Below, piece after piece: positions 13,001 through 22,661 of a stretch of 64,000 nt of DNA. Source of the DNA: Pelecanus crispus (lineage: Eukaryota > Chordata > Aves > Pelecaniformes > Pelecanidae). The translations under genes were made by a program, and so were the position numbers. Numbering within the stretch: the stretch's first letter is position 1; the number at the start of each line of letters is the position of its first letter. Under the pieces are notes generated by a model. It was not told the DNA's origin, did no database searches, and saw only the letters and a program-made list of their open reading frames with translations. The stretch is from NCBI RefSeq assembly GCF_030463565.1, contig NC_134662.1, forward strand, positions 6,611,001 through 6,675,000, given 5' to 3'.

Positions 13001-14863
13001 CTGGTCTACAGCCTTGCTGGGATACGAAGGGATTGCAGACACCAGCGCAGGGTTCGCTCCTCGAACACTGGTGGGGGACAAGGAGGACCAATACAGAACT
13101 TCTCAGCATGAGGATTTTTCTGTTACAAGAATCATTTCAGTTGCCGTTGCTAGCATTACCCCACTGGCACAGTGAGTTCGTGTATTTTGTATTTCACGAC
13201 ACTGCCACTAGCATGCCTAACAGAAGATGCTTTTACATCGCTGTAGTTTCAGAAATGAAATCACAAAATCTATGTGTTTCTTTTCTAAAAAGAGAGAGCT
13301 CAGATCCCAAACTTGCTGCCTAATGGCAGACTCCTTGAAACTATGGGATGGATATTACCGAAAAAAACCAAACAAGACAGACACTTCACCTTTCAGGAAC
13401 CTAAAGGGCTGAGCTTGCTTTCTGTGGGATGAACTCAGGCATGGAGTACGGTGCCATTGGACAGCCAAACACCGCCTGCCCGCAGCTGCTGAGGGAGGAT
13501 GCAGAACACCAAAGAGAGGAAAAAGCAGAAAAAAAAACCCCTCCTGTAGGGTGACAACCATCTTCCTTTTCTAGCTGGGTTAAAAAGGAAAAATAGGAAG
13601 AAACAGCATGGGGGTTTTTTGTGATTCTGCAAGATCCCTTGAAGCCTGCAGTGCCAGAAACAGCACTAGCCTCCAGAAGCAAAAAAGTGTGACTCTCATT
13701 AGTCACAAAGCAGCCGCTCGGGCTGATGAACACACAACATTGATCGCTACCGAATCTAATTCTGTGCAGAAAGTTTCAGCTTGGCTCAAAAATGGCCGAA
13801 GGCATTACAGCAAAAAGGTGGAGAGTTAAAAAGGGCGCTGTCAAGGACCCCAGGATCCCAAGGCTGAAAGAGAATGACGCCATTCAGTAATCATCTACCT
13901 TTTACTACTCTCAGAACATAAACCTTTGTAAAGGAAAAATGGACATCACTGCATTGTTCCACAGATTGAGACACAGAGGTACTTGCAGTTCGTTTTGAAC
14001 AGTTGGTTTTGCCCAGAACAAAGCGTTAGGATGCATTACCAAAGTTACAGAGTCAAGCTGCGATGATGGAAGAAAAATAAGTGAAGGAGATATTATAAAT
14101 GCTATTCTAGAGTGAAAAGTAAGTCTGCCTTTCTGGAAAGGAACATCTGAGCCAATTTCAAACTGCTACCCCACTGCAATAATCTCTCCTTTCCCCAAAG
14201 ACTTGTGTGGAACTGAACCCTAATTTAAAAATTCACAGATCCTATTGAATCAGTTAAGCTGATCAGTTATACTTCACACTTAAAAACAAGAGAATGCAGT
14301 ATGCGTGCTGCCATGAAAACCATCACTGACTTCAGAACTGTCAAAAGTAACAAAACATACAAGAAATTTGCCCTAACGAGAAAGAGCCACACAAAGCCAT
14401 TCCAGCATGACTCTCCTCTTCAGACTTAACTGAGAGCTTTTTCACAGTGCAGAGAAATTCTGATATTTTCAGAAGGTTATTACCATAGTCTTATTAAAGC
14501 TTAAAAGTATTTCCAGCTTATTCCTTCTCCTTCAATGTGTACCTAATGAATTGTATTCAGTTACATCAGTCACCGTACTCACTGTGAAATGCAGTTTAGA
14601 TGCATCAAAAAACTGATCCTAACTTACTAGTCTCAAAACAACCTCTTCACAAGGTGCATATAACACCTAGCATGCGAGAAGTCACTACTATGCCCTCAAA
14701 ACGACACGAATTAACAACAGGCATAAAACAGCAACGTCACGATGAAAGAGCACATTGACAAAACAATGGCACTTGCCATTTTGTTCTTAAGGGGAAGTCT
14801 CCCACTCTCATTCCTTTGTATTCCATGAGCTAGTGGGTTTAAGTCATCCAAACAGACACCTAC
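1041..14863 (-). other. KDM4B: KDM4B intron 8 (13.8 kb)
   Basis: Long AT-rich intron with donor GTAGGT and acceptor CTCTTGCAG. It contains a T18 run at 6008-6025, an A run around 8190-8207 and a two-copy 22-bp repeat at 6351-6394. Open frames in this stretch, for example plus-strand 12844-13323, resemble no protein family I know and start at weak or non-ATG codons. I see no exon, RNA gene or clear transposon here. Confidence 0.85.
6351..6394. repeat. Two-copy 22-bp tandem repeat
   Basis: GTGGTTGTGATGTAGTCTAT at 6351 is followed by an almost identical copy starting at 6373 (GTGGTTATGATATAGTCTAT), with both units 22 bp and about three mismatches. It is a local tandem duplication within KDM4B intron 8, too short for any inferred function. 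Confidence 0.85.
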
Positions 14864-15001
14864 TTGGGTTGCCATTTTTCCATAGTCAATCCATCGCAAA
14901 GTGGCAAAGTTGGTAGACTCAGCACAGTTGAAGCCATGATTGAAGCCAGCATGGTAACCGTAAGGAAATGTAATCATAAACTCTCCAGCTTCCTGGGTGA
15001 T
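14864..15001 (-). CDS. KDM4B: KDM4B exon 8: JmjC core with third iron ligand
   Basis: The exon encodes residues 261-306, [20 protein letters not shown] onward to DYGKMATQ. H277 in the [11 protein letters not shown] motif is the distal histidine of the HxE...H facial triad that holds the catalytic Fe(II). The NCAESTNFA segment forms part of the active-site wall. The exon is flanked by a polypyrimidine acceptor (TTTTTGTTTTCAG) and a GTAGGT donor and is 138 nt long, exactly 46 codons in phase 0. No substitution is seen at a catalytic residue. Identity is essentially certain at family level. Confidence 0.97.
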
Positions 15002-18000
15002 CTGAAAAACAAAAATAAAAGGAAGAGACACCCCACAGATCAGTTGACGCAGCAGAAAAAATTCACTGGTTAAATCTCTCACTCTCTCAACTGGACAGTA
15101 GGCAGAACAGTCACTCCCAACTCTTGGCTAAACCTAGAACAATTTCTTGTTAACTGCAGAAACACTGAAGCATTTCTATTAAGGAAACAAGACAATTGTA
15201 CAAAAGTACAACGGATAGAAGGGGTCACAAGATCTGAACTATTTAGACTCACAGGCTCCAGTTACAAAAGAGGTCACAGGCTGCAGCATTCCAAAAGGTC
15301 AATAAATCTTTAGATTGTGACCACTTTAGCTCATGCTAAGTCCAAATCTACACTCCCACCACCACGCTAGTGGAGCCAAGAAAACTGGATTTCCCTCCTA
15401 ACATGCACTCTACATTGCAGGGTCCTACTGAAGTTCATGCTGCCTTTCCCTGTATTTATTTCCCCACTCACATTACTTCCATTTGTTCACCCATAAGTCG
15501 AACAACCTGAAAATTACAGCTCACCATTTGTCCACTTAAGTACAATTAAAACAACAATAAGCGTTATGGACATTATTAACATAAGGTTTAAAAACTCGGC
15601 AGATTACAGCTGTAATCAGAGGCCAGCCAATTTGTGATGCTTCTAGAAAATACTCATTTTAAATCTTATTCAGAGGAGACATCAGGGGAAAAAGGAATTT
15701 AATTCTTAGAGTATGGCACAGATCATAAGAGCAACTGGCAGTGATAAGCACACTCGGAGCAACCCTTCCAGTTCAGCTCTCTAGCTTAGCAAGCATGCAA
15801 CAGCACCTCCCTTCTATGGATTAGGAAAGAGGAAAAATTTGACCTTCCCTGTCTTTCCAACCCAGAAGTGCTGACAGACCTTTCGCAGCAGTCACATGCC
15901 AAGCAACTCCACTTGATTCCTTCCCACCAGCAGTAATTCACACACAGCAGTTCAGAGCCTACAGAGATCTCAAAGACCCTACACTTATAAAGACAAGGAT
16001 GGGTCCAAATAGAAAATGTAAACAGGCAGAAGTTAAAACACTGACCCACTTGGCTGGACTAACACCTAAACTTGCTAATGTTATTAACATTAGCAGAATA
16101 ATTAAAAAAAAAAAAAAAAAAGATAGCTAACAAAAGCTGATGTGATAATACATGAAGCTTCTGCAGTATTTCTGGATGAGAGGTGCTGAAGTCCGGCCCG
16201 TACCCAGCGTCACAGAGCATCCTCCCATCCAGCCCCCTCCATAAATCAGAGCAGAGTGGTAGATTGCTAACTTCAGAAGACGGAAAGATTATGTTTCTGT
16301 CAGGAAATCTACATCCTGGTGTCTTCATTTCAAGCCCACAGTGTATGTCCTCCATGTCACTGCTGTCAACATTATCCCTACAATAAATTAGAAAGCACTC
16401 AAGATGATGGATAGGCCATGCAGAAAAGTAATAACTATTGAAGGAAAGCCAGCACAAACTGCCACTCATGGAGAAAGCCCTAAATTTACTGACTTCTGCA
16501 AGCTCTTGACGAATAAATGGAGAAATCAATAGGAGATTACAGAAATACACATTTTTAATTATTAAAAAGCCCTAGTATTGATCTGTTTCTTTTTTTCCAG
16601 AAGTAAATACCATTATAGAGATTTATAAATGCGTGCCTATTCATTTCATTGAAATCTGCCAAGAATTTTGACGAAGGGATCCTATCTCTGTTTCTAAAGA
16701 AAAATGGCACATGTTCGCTGTTCCTGAATAATAGCGATCCTCCTTCAAAAGCTGCTATTTCAGGACAGGAGGTATTCAGATATAGGCTGCTCAGACTAAA
16801 GAGCTGCTCCTCCTTTTTACATTTAAAAACATCCTTCCAGCGAGTGCCAGAGAAAAGAGAGAAGCTATCATAAAAAATACATTCCCTTCACACTCTGTAA
16901 ATCAGGATTAGGAATTATATTTAAGTAACATGTTAATAATACCCCTTCTTTTAAAAAGTTTGGTTTTGACAGTAACATAGTCCTCTATGTGTACACTGGT
17001 GTCTTCTATTTTTTGTAAAAAAATTGGGAGACAAAAATCAGATTCTTAGCATTCAGATAGCACATATTTTAAAGGTCTACATATACTCAGTATGAAGGAG
17101 ACACCAGACATCAATCTGCAAAAAACGTTCATGCCAGACATCATAGTGGGAGGACTCATAGTGGGAAGCCTAGCTAAGCAGGGAAAGACTTTTTACCAAG
17201 AAATTAATTAGAAACTCCCTTATTTAAACCACTTTGTGTCCCAGCCCTATCACCATACAGCTCAGTAAACCTGACTTGGGATATGCTTGGAAAGTTTTCC
17301 TCTCCCGCCTTTTTACAAATTCCTTTGCTCCTCTTGGTTGGTTATTGATCAGAAATCACTTAGTATGTAATTACTAGTCAATGCCACTTTCCTCAGGTAG
17401 ATGGAAAAGCAAACATATAATAACGTATTATTCTGGAGAAAAATATGCCCACCCACAACATTCAAACATTTGGAGTCCTGCAAGAATTTCCTTCACTTTC
17501 TCACCTCTGGCAGACCCAGGAGCACTGCCCCAGCATGCTGCTTGAATGAAATGGCAGAAATTAATTCCCATTTCCTACTTGCCTCCATTCTGCAGGACAA
17601 CTGCATGTCACCAAAGGATCGCATGGTGAACTTCACTTAGAACGGCTAGTGTGCACCAATAGGTACTTTTGAAATTATTCTTTTCGGCTGCTTCTTTAGA
17701 TAAGCCAGTGCATGCAGTTCAGCCAATTATTGCACCACTTACGGCTTCTGGTTAAAACAACTTCATAATGAAAACACCACAGGAAGGAGCAAGACACAGT
17801 GTTCAACTGATACTGAAGCAGAAAGAAGCATAAGAAATCCTTAAACTTGACAGTTTAGGCCAATTAATAAAGATAAGGTCAGACAGATTTTTCAGGAGCT
17901 TGCACTGGCTACAGATTTTGTACTCTTTTCTGAATATGGTCGGGATAGAGCACATCTTTTATCCTCTATCAAAAGTCATTTATCAGAGGGGCATCTATGC

Positions 18001-19375
18001 GTTAAACTGAGATGCCTCCCACATTCCAATCCGCATTATCCACTTTCCTGAAATTTGTAAAGTGAAAATCCTTGCCAAAAATTCTGATCCTACAATTAGA
18101 TATTTTCATTATTATTTTCAACCATGTGCAGCAGGTAGCTGTGTTTTCACACTTGGGAATTAGGTTCCACAGACAGAATTACAAGAAAAACGGTTTGTTG
18201 CTCTCTATGAACAATTTAATATCAACCATCATGGGCAAACTAGGCCAAGTCCAGCCACTGACGTTGAACCATAAGCACCACATTGCTTTGTGCAAGTCTC
18301 CCCTGCACCGACAGCAAGCTCATCTGACAAGCCAGATGATTACACTTCAAATTTCATTCATCATAGCCTTCCACTAGGAAAAATGAAACAGTCTCTGGAG
18401 CAGTAAATTGAATGAATTCATAGTTTTTATGCTATAAAAGAGCCAAGATCTTTTACTTCCATCTCAAAGAATCACCAGGCTCATCAAAATAGGTGTTACA
18501 CCTTGCCTCAGGTGGACTAACTCTAGCAAAACCTTGCTTAAAAAAAAAAAAATATCAGAACCTGAGAGATCTTTCTTAGAAAAAGACAGCCATAATATCT
18601 ACAGATGATGATGCAGAGGGGATGGGGAAGCATGCAATCAGTTTGAGTCAGGCATTCTTTTGACACTTCCCGCTGGTGCCTCTAACTTGGTTCCCTTCCC
18701 CACAGCCAAGGGCTGTCCCTGGCCGTGCTGGCAGCACGGGCTCGCTCTGCCGGGACCACGCAGCAGCAGCAGCCGCCTGACTGATTCTGCACAGATACTA
18801 AATCCGCGGTAAGCACGCTTGCCTGAGGAGATTTACTTCTTGCCAGAAGACTTTAAGAACAAGCATATTAAAACGATCATACCGAATAAACATGAACTCT
18901 CATTTCGAATAAGAGGACTTAAGAGATTCACGGATCCTTACTGGCTTAGCGTAGAAAGAACGGTTACACAACAGAGAACCAGCGCGTCTAACTCCAGTTT
19001 TTGGTTCATACCAGATCCAGGAGAAAAAAGTCCGTGTTCAGTGAGTTATGCTGCCTATTGAAAAGCCACAGCATCTGTATTACAGTTTGTCCCTCTCTAC
19101 CTGGAGAGGCTCCCTAATTGACAAAGTTAGTGCTAGTGAAAGCTTTTACGAAGAGAAGCACTTCAGAGAAAGTGTCTTAGCCAAACCACGAATCCTCACT
19201 TACAGGCAGCCACCTGGTTTACACTGATAGGATACATTTAGCATAATAATGCATTTAGAAATTAAGCAAATTGCTCCCCAGCGGCTTGCAATGAATTGTT
19301 TCCTTAAAAGAGGGGTGCCGTGCTTTGTGTGCCTCAACAACTTGCCAGTGTCTTCAATGCCTCCTTTGTACATAC
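15002..19375 (-). other. KDM4B: KDM4B intron 7
   Basis: Intron of 4.4 kb with GTATGT donor and TTTTCAG acceptor. It contains an A18 run at 16104-16121 next to a 21-bp palindrome, and a 10-bp direct repeat near 17139-17163 (CATAGTGGGA twice). A GC-richer patch with CAG repeats lies near 18700-18780. No exon or transposon was recognised. Confidence 0.85.
16074..16094. repeat. Perfect 21-bp palindrome next to an A18 run
   Basis: GCTAATGTTA, one T, then TAACATTAGC: ten-base arms are exact inverse complements. An 18-base A run starts ten bases further on (16104-16121). In the intronic transcript this could fold as a very tight AT-rich hairpin. The pairing of palindrome and A run could also be a remnant of a small inserted element, but no flanking duplication was found. 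Confidence 0.8.
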
Positions 19376-19479
19376 CCGGTCAAAAGGAATACCATACTTC
19401 TTCAAAATTGAGGGCGAAATGAGGGTCATCTTGTGACGGAGGAAAGCATCACATCCCTGAGAGCTTCCTGGAAAAAATC
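19376..19479 (-). CDS. KDM4B: KDM4B exon 7: JmjC core with first zinc ligands
   Basis: The exon supplies two bases of G226 and residues 227-260: [20 protein letters not shown] then [15 protein letters not shown]235 and H241 are two of the four Zn(II) ligands of the KDM4 family, and the others are C307 and C309 in exon 9. The acceptor is TGTCTCTACAG and the donor GTATGT after GACCGG. The 104-nt length fits the phase chain (2 + 34 codons). The ending IPFDR differs slightly from IPFSR as I recall it in human KDM4B, a conservative surface change. Confidence 0.96.
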
Positions 19480-21078
19480 CTGTAGAGACATTAAAAAGAG
19501 GAGCATCGCTATAGGAATATTATATCCAATCATTGCTTAAGCAGAGACAAGCTGGCAAAATGAAAACCTGCCTCAATAGTTTATATAGATCAAAACAATA
19601 GGCATACAACCGAAGATGTCAGTAATTAGCACACCCTTCATTGTTTAAAATACCAGATAAACTTTGTGACAAAAACTTGCACGTTGAGCATCGAAGTCTT
19701 CTATGTCTGGGAATAAGCAACTTGGCCAAAATCTCAGTAAAACCCCAGCAAATTAAGAAACAGAGCCTGTCTGTCTCAAGTTTTGGCTAGTACCCTAAAC
19801 CCTGAGCCATCCTTTTGCTGCATATGGACAAGGAAAACATGACAAGCATGCACCATTGGCTCCAAACACCACTATGTCCTTTCTATACCTTCTCTGATGG
19901 GCAGCTTATTCCTGGGGAAGTAATAAGATTCCAGACCGATCTGCCCTATATACCACCCCCTAAAGGAACAAAATAAGCACGTAGATGTTAACAGTCAAAA
20001 GAAAGGAAGGAAACAAAGCATCCATCACAAGGCAGCGGAAGGAGCGACAGTCACTGGCCACCCTGGTCACTAACAAGTCTGGCAGAGGCAGGATGATGCG
20101 ACTCAGCGTCTCAGCACTATGAAGCGTTAAGTTCTACCATAGCTACAAGATCCACGCTGAGCTAGTAAAACAAATCACAAATAATTGAAAACACTAAAAT
20201 GGTGGTAAAAACTGAACAAACCCCTTGATGTCAGCACTTCGCTCCCAGAAATGTCAGCTCAACCAATGTAACATCGTTTTCTTCAAGACCATGTGTTCCA
20301 CTCCAAGTGGGTGATTCAATAACAAATTAGGCGTTTATAGGGATTAAAAACCATCACCATTTAGGAAAATAAATAACCCAAGCTCTGGAAACAAAACTAA
20401 TTGATGAGGCATAATGGAAGGGGTTTGAGAAAGCGAAAAGGATTCCTAGATTCCAGGTTTTCTTATATTTTTGCACTAAAAGCATTTCAATTAAAATTAT
20501 GACTGTCTGCTACCCAGTCTGTCGTCCCTCTCTGCAGTTCCTCTTTTTAATGCACAGTTTAAGTGGCTCTCATTAAAGCTACTAATAAAGAAGCACATTT
20601 TAAGTGATTAGCACCAATAACATGGCAACACATTAACATTCTCTCCATGGGCTCCACAGCTCTCCCAGTGAGCCCATTTACAGCTCAGCTATTCATTTTC
20701 CATATTAATTGCACACTCATTTCTCCATAGTAAACTTCTTTATAGTATAGACCACTGACGCACAGGACAGGGAGAATGCCCAAGCAGCAACACTGCTCCA
20801 CTGTAATTTCAAAACATTACTCACCCCAACTTCCAAAAGGTACTAAGCAACAGAAAACTAAAATAAAGACAAGATCATTGATAATTTGCTTCTGGCTTAT
20901 ACATTGCCAACCATCGATGCGTCTCAAAAATTGATGATCAGTAAGTTACAAACGGCAAGCGACTTAGCATTACATACATCAGACTTTGGTGTGGTATTTC
21001 AGATTCTACAGAACACAGGTCATCTGGATTTATTGACTTTGTAAGAGATGAAAAAGTAGCTTTTATAAAACCTGGCAA

Positions 21079-21795
21079 ATGACTACACTGAACTGTATAG
21101 CTTTGAAATGCAACATTTCTGAGCAGCAATTTTCAGTATTATTTGTATTTAGGGATCATGGTTCTCAGTGCACAGGAAAACAATACTACCATGCCCTAGG
21201 ACATTTACACCCATTTATTCTACATTTATCCTACACAACCAGTTGCTTCATTCAACACCCTCTCCTTTTTTATTCAAGTACGAAACAGTCAATGGAGTGT
21301 CAGACTACCGGCAAGAAATGCCATTACTATGAATTTGTCTACTTTCTAGAAGAACAGTATCAGAACAGTTTTTTTATCTCGCCTCAGAATACAGTCTTCC
21401 AGATTTTCCTGCCTGCTTCTGCCGCACTAACTTTCAACAACAGATTTAAATCATTAAAGTACGCCTCACTGAAGATGAAACACGTAGATTTTCAGTTAAT
21501 TATTCTGGGACAGGAGCTTTTTTTAGCTGGGCAGCGCTTACAACATTTGCAAGTGAACGAAAATAGCAACGGAAACCAAACACAACATCAACAAATGAAA
21601 AAAGATGTACTTCTGCAGTCAGACATCTTCTCTGAAGCTCCCAGCGTTACCGACCGGGAGTCAGCGGAAACGCCAAGGACAGGGTGCTGCAGTCTGCGCT
21701 TGCTGCTGGTGCTGGGCAGGCGGCCGCTTAGCGGACGGCCTTGGCGGGCAGGAGCCCGTACACGGCTCTCGGCAGCCGAGGCTGGCACTTTGTGA
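21079..21795 (+). other. 238-codon antisense open frame of unknown status
   Basis: An uninterrupted plus-strand frame from ATG at 21079 to TGA at 21793-21795, inside KDM4B intron 6 and antisense to it. I do not recognise the product. The first 180 residues are low-complexity-free but show no motif, signal peptide or membrane segment that I would trust. The last 50 residues come from a CpG-rich patch and are rich in Arg, Leu, Gly and Ala. No retroviral or CR1 reverse-transcriptase motif is present. Chance is the simplest explanation, although 238 codons is long for DNA this AT-rich. It could also be an antisense transcript or a decayed retrocopy. Confidence 0.15.
21640..21790. promoter_or_regulatory. 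Small CpG-rich patch in intron 6
   Basis: About 150 bp of GC-rich DNA with many CpG dinucleotides, including a NotI-type GCGGCCGC at about 21721, inside an otherwise AT-rich intron. It may be an orphan CpG island, an internal promoter or enhancer, or GC-rich retrocopy sequence. There is no TATA or CCAAT arrangement that picks a direction. Confidence 0.35.
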
Positions 21796-21869
21796 GGCCA
21801 AAAATTTACAGCCAGCCTGGGGAGAGGTGGAAGTTTACCACAGCTTGAGCTAGCCCTACTCTTTTTTCC

Positions 21870-21990
21870 TTTTTTTTTTTTTTTTTAAGATAGCCTTTAT
21901 TGCACTTGATTGCACGGCAAAGATGAAGGAGGAAGAGGCGAGAATAAAGGGAGAGGCACCACGAACAGCGTGTATCATCACAGAGGGAAA
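21870..21990 (-). mobile_element. Possible retrocopy 3' end (poly(A) with signal)
   Basis: On the minus strand the sequence runs ...GTGCAATAAAGGCTATCTT followed by a 17-base A run (T run at 21870-21886 on plus). An AATAAA signal (complement of 21896-21901) about ten bases before an A run is the hallmark of a reverse-transcribed mRNA tail. The body would lie to the right, toward 22100. I do not recognise the source transcript and found no target-site duplication, so this could equally be a chance A run beside a genuine poly(A) signal. Confidence 0.3.
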
Positions 21991-22611
21991 CGAGAGCTCC
22001 ACTAGCTACTCTCCACGAATGCGGGTGCTGAATTTCTAAGCGCCTTCCTACTTAAGACTGGAGGTAACGGATGCTAATACTGTGCACGTACCACTTACAG
22101 CACAGGAAGAAAGAACAGTTTCTACCCCCTCGCCCCCCAGGACGCCCATGTGGGGGTACCAGGAAGACCCCCAGGCTGCGCTCCACACAACTGGAGCGCC
22201 AGCTCTCACCTCACTGGGACAAACCTCGCGTCGCACCCAGAGGTGCACGATCCGTCTCATTAAACCCATTTCCCAGCAGTGGAAGCATTAGGTCTCAATG
22301 GCTCAAAATTCAAGGGGGTTTTCCATCAATTTCAGTTAGGGTCGTGGTGTGTCAGAAGACCAAGGCTTCGAGAAAACAGCTGCACTAGCAGGAAAATTCA
22401 CTGCCGACAGGACGTTTCTGACTCTGAGCTGTTATACCAATGCGGGTTCACCAAACAGCTCTTGCAAGATTAATTTATAGCAGCCAGTTCAACGTCAATT
22501 CTGTATCAATCCGTTTAAAAATCAAGGGTAGGATTCTCCGCTGGGATGCTTCCTTTTTCACCGAGAATACACCCATGTGTTTTTCCAAACACAGGAAGAA
22601 GCAAAGCTTAC

Positions 22612-22661
22612 CTTTCGCCAGGCGTTCCAATCTCTTGCCATGTTCTGGAGGTATGGCATAC
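22612..22661 (-). CDS. KDM4B: KDM4B exon 6 (50 nt)
   Basis: A very short exon encoding the last base of W209, residues 210-225 (YAIPPEHGKRLERLAK) and the first base of G226. The acceptor is CTTTCTCCTAG and the donor GTAAGC. Its phases (1 base in, 1 base out) fit exactly between exons 5 and 7. The YAIPPEHGKRLERLA block is invariant across KDM4 enzymes and packs behind the JmjC barrel. Residue 225 is Lys here. I recall Ile in human KDM4B and Lys in KDM4A, so it may be an ancestral residue. Confidence 0.95.

Larger units (their letters stand above)
19480..22611 (-). other. KDM4B: KDM4B intron 6
   Basis: Intron of 3.1 kb with GTAAGC donor and TCTCTACAG acceptor. It holds a 238-codon plus-strand open frame (21079-21795), a CpG-rich patch (about 21640-21790) and a retrocopy-like poly(A) signature (21870-21990). 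A stretch at 20560-20740 rich in homeodomain-like ATTA motifs may be regulatory. No KDM4B exon is visible inside it. Confidence 0.85.

Noticed and set aside
12844-13323. 159-codon plus-strand open frame in intron 8
   Set aside because: It begins at a non-ATG codon and has no recognisable domain or supporting splice signals.
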